The translations under genes were made by a program, and so were the position numbers. The notes below the pieces were generated by a model that was given only the letters and a program-made list of their open reading frames with translations, was not told the origin of the DNA and made no database searches. Shown in pieces: positions 11,966 to 23,869 of a DNA stretch of 64,000 nt. This stretch comes from Hymenopus coronatus (lineage: Eukaryota; Arthropoda; Insecta; Mantodea; Hymenopodidae), in the NCBI GenBank assembly GCA_030762935.1, contig CM060893.1, forward strand, positions 15,010,897 through 15,074,896. Reading direction: 5' to 3'. Each line of letters opens with the position of its first letter. Within the stretch, counting starts at the first letter, position 1.

Positions 11966-12137
11966 TTAGGACTGCAAATACATAGGATTGAATAATAGAT
12001 ACTGCAGATTCTAAAGCTAAAAGTAGAATTTGTGTAATAATGAGTAAGGGTAAAATATATATTATTATTGTTCTACCAGTGTTTCCTAAAAGTGTTATTA
12101 AAAGGTGACCTGCAATTATGTTGACGGCAATCGACAC
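11966..12137 (-). pseudogene. Nuclear copy of mitochondrial ATP6 (NUMT), 3' part
   Basis: The minus strand reads NIIAGHLLITLLGNTG, then LPLLIITQILLLALESAVS and IIQSYVFAVL. This is the conserved C-terminal membrane region of mitochondrial ATP synthase subunit a, which forms the proton half-channel. AGA follows VFAVL, where mitochondrial ATP6 proteins normally have Ser. With the invertebrate mitochondrial code (AGA=Ser, ATA=Met) the match improves. There is no start codon, promoter or neighbouring mitochondrial gene, so this is a ~170-bp fragment inserted in the nucleus and not expected to function. Confidence 0.87.
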
Positions 12138-12272
12138 AACTGTTCCACATCTTTTAATTTAAAGGTGATATATTAAGTTTGATTTTTCTTTCTTTCTTAT
12201 CTTTGAGAACGCTGGAAACGAAGTCAGTGAAATATCAGTTGCCTTGGCTATTCTTTCATTCGCTTTCTACAG

Positions 12273-12463
12273 GCTTTTGAAGAACATACATTTTCTTAGC
12301 CGGGAACGTTGGGGTATGTCATCTCAAAATTATTTGAGAACTCTTTGTGAGGTTTACCGGGAAAAACGCAAGTCATTTGGGGAATTTAATGCCGTATCAA
12401 GTCCTGTCTTAAACACGGCTGATGTTGAAGAAACACTTAATTCTCGGTTTTTATATTTGTTAG
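12273..12463 (+). other. Unassigned exon-like open frame
   Basis: An open frame running on to 12543 contains YLRTLCEVYREKRKSFGEF and VLNTADVEETLNSRF. A CTTTCTACAG acceptor precedes it and a GTGAGC donor lies at 12464. There is a faint resemblance to the N-terminal part of a CYP4-type P450 (ADVEE-LNS), too weak to name. Confidence 0.22.
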
Positions 12464-13228
12464 GTGAGCAATCTATCTTTGAGTATTTTTGGGGGCAGGC
12501 CTTTTTAGTGAAATTGTTGGACGGAGGAAGCCCCTTGCTTTGAAAGTTAGTAGGAGGAGCAGATTTGCATTAGGATAAAAGAAACGTACTGCCGAGATCA
12601 GTTCTAAGAAACTTACCTAAACCCTGAGTTTTTGTATCCCTATGTCTTTCGATCATCACTGCTATCCAAACATACTTCTCTTAGTGACCTGAAGGGAACT
12701 TTGAACTTGCATCCTTAAATCGGCGCCTATAAGTGTAGTTATAATTTGCATGAGAAAGCTATGCGATTGAGCTTGAGGGTCTAGGCAAGAATATCAGACT
12801 CCCGCAGTAATTGCATGCTTCCGGTGTCAGGAAAATGCCGACCACTAGTCCAAACAAAGGTTGGTAAACTGGTTTCAACAGTAGAAACTGATAAAGCCTA
12901 TAACGGCAATTATTATACCTATCGGTTACCGAAATCTACTTGATTTAAAAGGGCTGTCCAAATAAAACTGAAACTTTCACAGCAACAACAACAGAACCAC
13001 GTATAATTAGCTGTTGTATGGTTGTCAGAAAGCCATTTAATCTCAGCGGAAAGTGGCAGATGAAGGAACAGCAAGTTTGCCTGATTCGTCAGAATGCCTC
13101 CAGCCTTCTGATGTTCATGAAGCTGACATCAAACTTCGAACGAAAAATGTGAATGGGAACGATGCCAACCGCATATGGACATTTGCTGTAATCATTCCAA
13201 CTCCTCCACAGGTCTGATCCCTGACTCC

Positions 13229-13340
13229 TTTTCTTACTTTCCCTACTTAGTACATGATAAGGTGTTGCATTTCACCCAAATATTCGATACCGAAATTTCA
13301 ATGGAAATACACGTTTTAAGATCCCTTGTATCGAAAATTA
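13229..13340 (+). repeat. R1 hairpin-end fragment
   Basis: CTTACTTTCCCTAC...TATTCGATACCGAAATTTCA-type sequence, decayed. Confidence 0.6.
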
Positions 13341-13408
13341 TTTATTAAAGATAACCATATGAATGTAAATTTTTCATCGCTACATACAGCATGGCGATTC
13401 AATAAGTA

Positions 13409-14287
13409 CCTATGCCAGGAATGAAGATGCAATTGTTTTCAAACACATTATTTATTTCTAAATAGAACAAAAGAAAAACGACAACTCCCGTCTGTGAAAA
13501 GTGTAAGTACTTCACAACAGAAACTAATACAAGGAATACCTCTAAAACGGCTTTTATAGCTTAAACAAAAAACAAGGAATATCTCAAAAACAATCAACTC
13601 CACAAAAAAATGTATACAACATAAACTGTGCTCTACATTTTTTGTGTGGTAAGTTTTTGTCTCTCTCTTACGGTTTAGCACTTATGCAAAATTCCGTAAA
13701 ATTCACTCAGAATAAAGTAGTCTTCAGAGGCTATTTCCAGAAAATTCATAATATACATTTTATTTGACAGGTAAATATCTTTAATATACGATATTTTAAT
13801 CAAAATCGTTAGAGCCATTTTTTAGAAAATCAAACGAGCGAAGAGGTATTGGAGTTAATTTGAGCTAGATGATTTTAATTATTACTCACTGTTAGTATTG
13901 AGAAACTATAAATACAATAAACTTGCCCTGATTACCGGTGCACATTCTGGAGGATACCAATAGTGCAGGTAATTAGTTTTTGTTAAATGTTATGAGTAAA
14001 TAACTGGTTACCACTTATTTTTACCAGTTAATTCCAATACTTAATAATTATGATTGATTTAGTGTAAGTACAAATGATTGTTTTGTGTTTACATATTAGG
14101 GGAATTTATTTTAATCACTTTTATCCTATTTAATTTTATTCTGTTTTATATTTTATATATTTTGTTTATTATTTTTATTTCATTTTGGTTATTAGTATAT
14201 ACAGTATATCTGTAAAATAATGGTGTATAACAATAATTAGATATGGTAAATAAATTACAAAGTTTACGATATTTGTCCTGGCATAGG
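13409..14287. repeat. Segment bounded by inverted 12-mers CCTATGCCAGGA
   Basis: CCTATGCCAGGA at 13409-13420 and its complement at 14276-14287. The second is part of a 24-bp palindrome (14277-14300) whose other arm repeats ACCTATGCCAGG directly. It may be a small inverted-repeat element or an insertion with a 12-bp direct duplication. R1 material lies inside. Confidence 0.4.
13555..13835 (-). repeat. R1 central fragment
   Basis: ACAAGGAATATCTCAAAAAC through CAGAGGCTATTTCCAGAAAA to AATCGTTAGAGCC. Confidence 0.75.
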
Positions 14288-14599
14288 GACCTATGCCAGG
14301 GTATAATATTGCAGATTCTATGTTATTTTAGTTCTTGACTTACGCGTAACATAACCTCAAAGATTCTGTACTTACTCGGGTCTTCTTCAGCTGAATCTTC
14401 ACCGTGTGATTGCTGCAGAAATAAAACATCCAGACAATCTATCGTTAGATATTTGTTACATACAAGCATTTATTATTTTAGGGCTAATTTTACTTATTAA
14501 GTATTGTAATGTTTATAGATACACGTGACTCCTTGACACAGCACACTAAGAGCCTTGGCATACTGCCCGGTCGCTGCATCCTTCATCTAGGTCCATTAC

Positions 14600-14850
14600 A
14601 GACGTCATGGATGGGTGCAGTATTGGGGGGGGGGGGAGACGTGGTCAGCGCTTCGATTCCCCCCGCCCAGTTAATGCGGTCTTCACGACCTGGAGTCGCT
14701 ACTTCTCCATCAAGTAGCTCCTCAATTGGCCTCCCAGGGACCTCACGAGGCTGAGTGCACCTCGGTCCAGGTCTCCTAGCGGGGGAAAAATCCCCACGCC
14801 GGTACTGGGAATCGAACCCAGGGCTACCACCGCGCTAAGGAGGCGACCTA
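14600..14850 (-). repeat. SINE S-C (tRNA-derived)
   Basis: Head on the minus strand: GTCGCCTCCTTAGCGCGGTG, GTAGCCCTGGGTTCGATTCC (B box). The body shares CTCAATTGGCCTCCCAGGGA and CTCACGAGGCTGA with the 55.7-kb copy. A G-run lies at 14625-14636. Confidence 0.8.
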
Positions 14851-15117
14851 GATACACATGAGAGAAATAGTTAGGATCTTAAGAGTTAGAGCGAGTTATT
14901 TAATACTTCTGAGGACATTTACAGCAGATATAAACGCAATTTATACAGTATTTCACTCCATTGTTTTTATATAATAATTCTCATCGATTGCATCTAAGAA
15001 AGGAAATACCTCTCGATTCGCTATCATTTTTCTTTCCCGCCTTCTGTGTACTGTTTAATGTAATTTCTGTTCTGTATCATGTTTTGTCCTTTTTATCTTT
15101 TCTGCCAGCTAGCTATT

Positions 15118-15200
15118 GTAGGTAGAAGTTTTGTACTCCACCCAAAAACTCGATATAGAGATTTAATCGAAAATACTGTTTTGAGGTTCCATGCGATCAA
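15118..15200 (+). repeat. R1 fragment near the hairpin end
   Basis: GTACTCCACCCAAAAACTCG and following decayed sequence. Confidence 0.5.
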
Positions 15201-15238
15201 AGAAATGCACTATATACAAAATAGGTGCGCGTATATGT

Positions 15239-15258
15239 GTGCGCGCGTGCGTGCGTGC

Positions 15259-15309
<51 letters not shown>
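15239..15309 (+). repeat. Compound microsatellite (GC/GT)n(GA)n
   Basis: GTGCGTGC, then GTGTGTGT, then about 50 bp of GA repeats. Confidence 0.95.
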
Positions 15310-15315
<6 letters not shown>

Positions 15316-16423
15316 CATAACGCAAAAACGGATACTCACTCACACACAGATACTATCCACCCAACACAAGAAGGCAAGCGGGGCCTGAGGGATGAGCGAG
15401 CGAGGGGTGCTTGAACTGTTATCTGGTCACGTACTAGTGGATCTGTTTACGTTTACTACGTGTGTATATGAACCAACCTACTGCTGCCAGATCTAATGCT
15501 CGTTCCAGTAACTGCAGAGATGTATTATGCATTATTTAGCTCTCGTTGCTAACACACGCTACGGCATATAGTACTACAGTTATACGATATTTTGTTACTT
15601 TTATTCTTGGTTTAATATTTAAATGCAGAGAGCGGCAGCGAAGATGAGGACTTCTCCGATGGATCTTGCACGACAATGGACTTCTAGCTAAGTGTGAGCT
15701 ATGTGACAACACTGTGTATTTTAGATGAACCTAACGTCCTTGTTACATCCAGATGTCGAGCATAAACAGCAAAAGTGTTTACATAAGTGCTTACGTTACG
15801 CATTCCTGTTGGGTGGACAGTACACGCACGTCTTTATTTGTTTGTTTACTATAGCGCCAAGACAGGAGTAATTCTATTGCGACGTGCCAATACTTATTAC
15901 CGTTAACAACTGCTATTAATAAAAAGCAATGAAATACCTATGAGCAACACCAACTAGAAGCACACCAATGTACAAGGCTACACCAAACATTTTGGTAGAT
16001 ACTGTAATGTATTCTCAGTATTGTTACCAATTTATACCTGACAATATCTGTTCTGCGACCTTGCGTGTTCCTCCAAACTGTTCCACAAACACTGCAATTT
16101 TTTCACCTCGGTGATTTCTCGTTTATCATCGACACCTCCTCTTTCAAATAGAAAACATAACCACTTTGGAGGTTCAAATAATTGCTGTTAATCTAGTTAT
16201 TACAACATAAACACTTAAGATTAGAACTAGTAATACTACCTGTTGTACAAGTTTCGCAAAAAAAAACAAAAAAAAAAACAAAAAACAAAAAAAAAACAGA
16301 GAGAGCGAGATAGCCAAGTAAACATCAAAGGATCTCCGTAATTATTCACTGAGTTTTGAAATTCAATGTGCAGAGTGGAATAGATATGAGGCGATTCTTG
16401 AACGAATCGTTCATATGAACGAG
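15310..16423. other. No feature seen
   Basis: Between the compound microsatellite and the minisatellite. It includes an A-rich run (16258-16298) that makes a spurious minus-strand frame. Confidence 0.45.
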
Positions 16424-16648
16424 TACAAGGAAAGAATCGTATGAATCGTGTCAATCTTGGCATGAATTGTCGTTCAAAAAGAATCGAGAGAATCGTGTTA
16501 GTCTCAACATGAATCGTCGTTCAAAAAGAATCGCGAGAATCGTGCTAGTCTCAACATAAATCGTCGTTCAAAAAGAATCGCGAGAACCGTGCTAGTCTCA
16601 ACACGAATCGTCGTTCAAAAAGAATCGCGTGAATCGTGTCAACCATAG
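16424..16648 (+). repeat. Minisatellite, 47-bp period, about four to five units
   Basis: CGTTCAAAAAGAATCG recurs at 16471, 16518, 16565 and 16612, exactly 47 bp apart, each followed by AGAATCGTG..AGTCTCAACA. The motif GAATCG is repeated within each unit. Confidence 0.92.
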
Positions 16649-18067
16649 TAGGTAGGTATCGTAGTCGAAGAAGAATCGCAGATTTGAAAAATCGTAATCA
16701 GGTATTGGGGTTTGTGTTTCTTTTACCTTTCAAAGTACCAAGCCGAGCTTCAACGAAAACTGCCGAGTGCGACAGGGATTCATAACCATAAAACCATAAC
16801 CAAATATTTTTATTTAAAATATATATGTATATATAATATAAACGTATATATATAAATTATATATAATATACAATATAAATAAGTCGATATGTCGATCATT
16901 ACCGAAGCAACCACGAGCGTCTTCATATTGTTGAGGAATTTAGCGCGCGGCCTGATATAATCCGCGAAATTGGAATGTACTAATAAAACTCGTTCCCTCT
17001 CGTTAACGCGCAACAGTGCTTTGCTTACGTAATTTGATAATTTCCTCTACAGTTTACCTAGTGAGTGGTTGCATTTGGCGCAATGTGATTTTATCTATGG
17101 ACTGTATTTATCTCAATAGTATTTGAGGAAAGACAACAGGTTTGCAACAGTTTAGAGAATTTCTGTTGCATGAAACTGTTTCGTGGTTGCAACAGAAACG
17201 ATTAAACTGTTTCCAAAAGGAACAACTTTTCCCACCACTACATATGTGGGAATTGGGGCCCAAGGCCTGGGCTCCCCGTGTTGGAATGAAGAACTGTTTG
17301 GATTATGTTAGGGACCCGCGGTCCGGTTTCGGCCGTGCGCCAAATACTCTCCATCCTATCCTGATGTCTAACGCACAATAAGCCCATGGTGGCTGTAGGG
17401 TTGAACCCCCTCCGGAATGTACCAATCAACCGATGACTCTCTTCCAATTTACATAGAAAAATTTATATTCATATAAAGTGCAATCTTGTTCTTGCGGCGT
17501 ATAAATATGGGATAAATACTCCCAAACTATTCAAACTTCGAGACAGATATAGAAGTTTCCCCTTCAATTGAAACGTCTATATTGTAACTCCTTACACTCC
17601 TGTATAAACGTCTGCTTTCATAAGTTTCTATAATCTATTTATATAATTATTCATAAAATAATTACATATTATTTATATATAAGTCCGTACACCTGTAAGA
17701 AAACGTCAACCACTGGAAGTACCGAGCAAGTTTTATTAATAATAGTTTGAAGAAATTTGTCAGCACATTTCAAATTTGTTTGAAATCGATACAAAATTAA
17801 GGATAATTTAAATGGAAAGCCAATTAAAGCTAAATGTTTAGGGGAACCACTGCACGTATGGTGTTGAAATTTGATACACAAGAATTTAAACATTTTTCGA
17901 TATAGTTCAAATTAAATGAAAATCAACAGAAGTAGCTAACATAAAGAGCTTTCAAAACGAGGCTGCTGCTATTTCCGAACCGAGATTCAAGACTTTGAAA
18001 CTTCACGAGTTAAAGAGATGAAATAACATATGTGACTACACGGTTGCAAATCGGAGGGAGCTATTGT
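16649..18067. other. No gene recognised
   Basis: Low-complexity AT stretch (16800-16880) and a locally GC-rich patch (17240-17430) with overlapping short frames on both strands. No family resemblance. Confidence 0.4.
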
Positions 18068-18298
18068 TTTCTCTAGTACGTATGCACAATGTACATACCG
18101 TAGTAGGTAGAGAAATATTCCATTAAAAATTCGATATCGAGATGTAGAACATGTTTGAGGATCCATGATTTTTAAAAAATCATATTTAGAAAAACATCTG
18201 CGAGTGTCTGCGTGTAGAAAGTACCTTTCAAGAATGCGAAAATGTTCAGGAAAATCTCTCACCCAAACTAGTCTTTATGTTAATATTTTTCGATTGTT
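18068..18298 (+). repeat. R1 5' fragment
   Basis: Hairpin end (TTTTCTCTAGTACGTATGCA) with internal deletions, up to AACTAGTCTTTATG. It precedes the full copy in the same orientation. Confidence 0.7.
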
Positions 18299-19145
18299 TT
18301 TTACTTTCTCTACACGTACTATGTACATAGTGTATAGAGAAGGTATTGTATTGCACCCAATAATTCGATACCGAGATTTTACCGGAAATACATGTTTTGA
18401 GCCCCCTGAATCCAAAAAAAGCATTCTTGGAAAAAGGTCCGTGTGTGTCTGTGTGTCTGTGTACAGCATAGCTCAAAAACGAAAAGACCGTTGAATACCA
18501 AACTTGGTATTTAAGTTTGGTATCTTCCAAGGATGCTACACGAAGATTTTCAAGAAAATCCCCCCACCCCAACTACCCTTTACATGGAACCTTTTTCGAA
18601 AATTTTGATTTTCTTAAAAGTGGCTCTAACGATTTTGATTAAAATATCGTATATTAATGATATTTACCTGACAAATAAAATGTATATCTTGAATTTTCTG
18701 GGAATAGCCTCTGAAGGCCTCTTCGTTCTGTATAGCTGGTAAGCCGTAAGAGAGAGACAAAAACTTACTACACAAATATATAGATTTCGTTAAAACACAC
18801 AATTTATGTCATATATTTTTTATGGAGTTAACCACTTCCGAGATATTCTTTGTTTATTTCAGTTTTAAACTAATTAAACTTTTCTCAAACGTGAACTCAT
18901 CTTCGATTCTTATCTCTTTTGTTTTACACCTGACCATGTAAAGCTAATGGAATTTCCATTGTTTCACATAACGACTTGCTTTTAAAAATTTTGACTATCG
19001 TATTATACTAGCGTAATCTCTTATTTCCCTTCTACTTACAAGGAATCAGGTAATAATGTTTATCATGATTAGCATGAAGTAATAGAAGAATAAGTTTTGT
19101 AAGAATGTTTGTTTGCAGAACTGCAGAAAGGCTTTGGAAAACAAA
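18299..19145 (+). repeat. R1 full-length copy
   Basis: Reference copy. It shows the terminal hairpin (18302-18343, stem CTCTA/TAGAG around TATGTACATA), the internal palindrome ACCAAACTTGGT..AAGTTTGGT (18497-18523), the GTGTGTCT block, and GAATTTTCTGGGAATAGCC. A partial R1 (18068-18298) lies head to tail before it. Confidence 0.87.
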
Positions 19146-19454
19146 GTGTTTTTTTTTTTAATTTAATGTATATTAATATCAGAAACGGAATGCACTGTTA
19201 GTAACAGTGGCTGAAACTTTGTAATAGATTCCCAAACGGAGCAGTTTATACATGTTGCAATGGTTTGTGTTTGCGTTTGTCATAAGAGATATTTCGACCA
19301 TCTGCCGAATATTAAAACTTAATCCAGTTTACTACGTCTTATAGGAATGAATTTTACTAAAACGTAACTGTAATCTGACTGAAGCTCCTAACTCACTTTT
19401 TTTAATGAAATTTATTGTTAGGAATTGAGAGTTGTAAACTCTCAGGAAATAAAG

Positions 19455-19690
19455 GGTTTTACTGAGCACCGCATAGTGTCATCCATGTTCTATGGGTAAA
19501 AAACAAATGGTAGCCTCCATAGCATGGCTTCCTTCGGAAGGGAAATAAAATCGTTGGTCACCTGTCGTAGGTTCACGGCACACAAAAGAACCTCAAGCCT
19601 CATCAAAATTAAGCGGTGTTTCACGCCCAATATAGAATGGGACGCTAAGAACCGCAGCAGTTAAAGATCGTCCATAAATAAAATTCAATT
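19455..19690 (+). repeat. SINE S-A copy, head decayed
   Basis: GCATGGCTTCCTTCGGAAGG, AAAATTAAGCGGTGTTTCAC and CAATATAGAATGGGACGCTA blocks, with end AGTTAAAGATCGTCCATAAA. Confidence 0.8.
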
Positions 19691-20616
19691 CTATTTAGTA
19701 CAACTTAGGATATATTCACTAATTAAAACAACACAAGTTTATTATTAAAAATAAATTACCGCATTAGGATTGTTAAAAAGAATCTCACAGATGTACAAAA
19801 CCGTTTCCACACAACATAACGATAAACCCCACACACATATAGGTACACTTCCAAAACGCAAACTGCACACTGTCGTATGTAATTAAGCATTATATCCGCT
19901 ATGTTGACATTTTTCAAATGAGAAAATAATTGAAGGTATTAAAGAATGTTAGCAATTACTAAACAAATAGTCAGGATGTAGGTTGTTTAAAATCGATAAA
20001 ACTTTAAGGATCGATAGAACTTTAAGAATATTGTATATGGGGGAATCTGCTAAAAATATATGATTTTTAAAAGTCTACTAAATACTTTCTAGAGCCCAAG
20101 GCATAATATAACTACCGCGCTGAAATGAATTGTTATGCGAATATGATCTTGTTGAACTACGCGTTTCACAGATAAATAGGTGTTTATTATGAGCATCCCA
20201 AAACGTGTATCTCCGATGAGTTCTCGATATCGAATTTTTCAGCTGAATAAACATTTAATTTTGTCTTACACAATTGATAGAGAAACCCAATTTTGGATTG
20301 CAAAGAACGGGAGTTTCGTGTTTGTTATGGATGAGGCGAAGTTCGTGTTTGGGAATATTCTATATTCGGGCAACATTCTTGGTAACATTATCAGTTGATT
20401 AGCTACCACACACGAGCAAAAACAGGTTTTGCTACTGCTGAGACATCAATGAAGCTATCTTCCTAATTTGTATGACAATAACTTGTTCCTAGAAGATATA
20501 TCTTTATCTAACAAGGCACATAATGTTTTGGAGAGTTTAGATACAGGTTGGTTAAAAGAAACAGAAAAAAAAAAAAAAAAAAATCCCAATGTTATCCTAG
20601 AACGACTGGCGTTCGG

Positions 20617-21790
20617 TTTAGATTAGATTAGATTGCATTCTGTAGGTTCGTTTAGGCCAGGAAGCCACTGAACATAGAACTTGTCAAGACATATACATGT
20701 ATACTTATGTTTATATACTATTGAAAAAAAAAAAAAAAAAAAAAAAAAACAATGTACAAGCTTAAAGCTTGGGTTACAAAAACAGCAGAATAGACATATA
20801 ATCACTCCATTTGTATTTGAGGCCTCTAATATACTTAATGTGCTCTATAAAAGCACATGAACTTCCCTTTTTTTTTCAATCACATAAAAACAAAGATTAT
20901 AAAAATTAGTGTTAAAATGTATAAATAAATATAATTTCATTATATGTAACACTGATGTAATGTCAGACGATAGATAGTTTTCTAATTATCGACATAATAG
21001 TTACTACTAGTAATTATATAAAACTAAAATATGATTATGACTCTTCATAAATGTCAACAAATCACAATACATATTTACAAATATGTTATAGAATTTCCAA
21101 TGCAAAAATTTACAATTATGCACTAGAGTGTAAAATATCAAAGCATTAGGCTTTACAGACCTTGTGTCATTACTAAATACTAAAAAAAATTCATTTGACA
21201 CATCCGTGCAAGTCAAAGTATACATCAATTTAATTTGAATATAAAACACACACACACACACACACTAATATACACAAAATGCAATACATTATAATACTTA
21301 TATAAACAGTGATTGTTGACAGTATTGTCAGATAGATTTGACACTTAAATATTCATCAACAGAATAAAATGCTTTATTGCAAAGGTACTCCTTAAGAGAG
21401 GCCTTAAAAGCCCTGAAATTCCCGACATTTTCTTTGAGATTACTGGGAAGAGCATTAAATATCTTGATTGTTTCATAATATACACCTTTCTGAAAGCAAC
21501 GAAGAATGGCATTGGGACGATGACTATATCCCTTTTGTCTAGTATTAATGTTATGAATTTCCATGTTTGTTATAAAACTATGTCGATTAACTGCATAGAA
21601 TTTTAAAATGGATAGTATATAAACACAAGGTAAGGTGAGTACCTATGCCCAATTTTTTAAATAGTTCTTTGCATGACTGTCTGCTATAGGCATTATAGAT
21701 TATTCGTATAGCTTTCTTCTGTATCCGGAATATGCATTTATTATCCATTGAATTACCCCAGAATATTATTCCATATCTACTCAATGATGG
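20617..21790 (-). mobile_element. 3' fragment of a second LINE family (Jockey/CR1-like RT end)
   Basis: Minus-strand frames read SRYGIIFWGNS, IFRIQKKAIRIIYNA, SCKELFKKLGI (about 21590-21784), then HNINTRQKGYSHRPNAILRC and YYETIKIFNALPSNLKE (21328-21564). This is the C-terminal end typical of many invertebrate non-LTR reverse transcriptase proteins. One frameshift separates the two. The element seems to end in a short AATCT tandem tail (complement of about 20622-20637). Confidence 0.75.
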
Positions 21791-22344
21791 AGTTAAAGTA
21801 GGTCATAAGGTCGATGTTGATGTTATATCGAGAGGTCAGAAATTGAGCGACTTTACGATGGGTATGATTGATTGATTGATTGATAAAAACATGACAGTTT
21901 CAGGGCCCAAGATACCTTCATAGCAGAACTAAATTCTACGCGATTTCCTGGCAGATGTTTTGTGGAGCTATCCAAGAGTTTTTACGTTGAAGACATCCAC
22001 CATATCTGCTCGTAATTGTGCGTTGCGTTATAGCACTGATATAGCACTTTTTCGTTGATGACTCCCGGAGAGCATGTTTTAAATGTAATTATTATATGTC
22101 GTTTTAACTTACAGTAAAGTTAGTTATATCACAACAATATATTGATGGTGTATTTATATGTACATAGAAAACAATTTAGCATTGGTAGTATGCAATCTCA
22201 TGAATTTCTGCAAGATGATTTGTTACATTATACAATCTATATTTTTTAAGAATTTAAGCAGTAGGTATTTTGTTGTGGGATGAATTGTTGGTAGATTGCT
22301 GTTGCGATACTGTGTACAGGTAAACCATTACGGTAAACGGTAAT
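21791..22344. other. No feature seen
   Basis: AT-rich, with a short TGATTGAT repeat at about 21867-21883. Confidence 0.45.
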
Positions 22345-22515
22345 CAGGAGGGGGATTTTAAGGAAAATCTTCGCGTGGAATACTTAGAAAATACTGCTTT
22401 AATACAAAATTGGGTTTTTATCTATCTAACAATTTCATTTTTGAGTTGCGCGGCTCAGCCATGCGCGCCCGCGAATCTTTTTCTAAAGCATTCCTGTTTA
22501 GTTTCTCTATAGTAG
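22345..22515 (-). repeat. R1 fragment
   Basis: GAGGGGGATTTTAAGGAAAA, AAAATACTGCTTTAATAC and TTTTTGAGTTGCG blocks. Confidence 0.55.
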
Positions 22516-22756
22516 GTTTGTTTTTGTTTTGTAGTGTCTAACGCCTGCTTTTACTACTTGTGGCACGGCAGGCGATGACACTGGTGATACATGCAATGAA
22601 GATGGAGCACCGGTGGAATGCGATGGCGGGGGAAACCGGAGAACCAGGGGAAAACTCACCCTCGCGCCGCTTTGTCCACTACAAATCTCACATGCGGTCG
22701 CTTGGGATCGACTCCGGGGAGAGGCGAGTCGGCCATGGCGCGGCCGTCACATACTA

Positions 22757-23395
22757 GGTGGAGAAGGTATTGTATTCTACCCAAAATTCAATGTCGAAAT
22801 TTCACAGGAAACATGCTTGTGAGATTTCAGCATTTTTAGAAAAAGGTGTATATATATAAAAATACCAAACTTGGTGTTTAAGTTCAGTATCTTCTAACGA
22901 TGCGACCCGAAAATTTTCAGGAAAATTCGTCATCCCAAACTACCCTTTACATGGAAAAGTTTTCTTAAACATAGCTCTAACGAATTTGATTAAAATTCCG
23001 TATATTACAGATAGTTACATGACATGAAACGCATATCTTGAATTTTTTGAGAATAGTCTCTGAAGACCTCTTCATTCTGGATGAATTTTGCATAACTGGC
23101 AAACCGTAAGAGATAGACAAAAACTTACTCCACAAAAATAATAGATCTCGGTAAAACACATAATTTATATCGTATACTTGTTTATTTGTTCAATTATTTT
23201 TTTTATAAGAATGAACCGTTTCCAATTGACTTCATTGTTAAACTGCTTAAACTTCTCTCTAACGAGAAATCATCTTTCGTTTCATATAGCTTGCTTTACT
23301 TCTAACCATGTAAAGAAAACCGAATTAATTGAACTTCGATTATTTCACACAGCGACCAGGTTTTAAGACATCTATCATTTTAGCCTAATCAAATT
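22757..23395 (+). repeat. R1 copy truncated at both ends
   Basis: GGTGGAGAAGGTATTGTATT, CCAAACTTGGTGTTTAAG, CTACCCTTTACATGG, AAACCGTAAGAGATAGAC and AGCGACCAGGTTTTAAG blocks in order. Confidence 0.78.
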
Positions 23396-23869
23396 GCAAA
23401 GTGCAGTAGCCCTTAAACCATTCTCACCACTTAGCTCCGCGACAGGCAGATGGGATTAAGTCCAGTTTATTGCTTACACTATCTGTGAATAGATGGCAGC
23501 GTAATCGCAATTGCCATCTATTTTCAGTTTTGTTTTTGTTTTAGACTGAAAGAGGAGTTTTGGAAAGAAAGGATTGCTGTTGTTAAATAAAGCGATAGAC
23601 ACACGTGTCTTTATGGATTGCTCATTAATATTCATGTAAATAAGGTAGCGCTGTCCCACATTTTTACCTTACCACACTTGCGTAAACTGCGTTCCCATAT
23701 CAACTCTGACACGCCAAGTGACTTGTGCAACAAGCCTTAGGAACATATGTCATCTGCATTTACGGATTTAACAATATTCAGTACCTATGACATAACATGA
23801 ACACTTTAAGCTTATTAGCTTTTTTCCCCGCAACTTAACGTCCTTTAACCTGGTTCTTCATATCAGACG

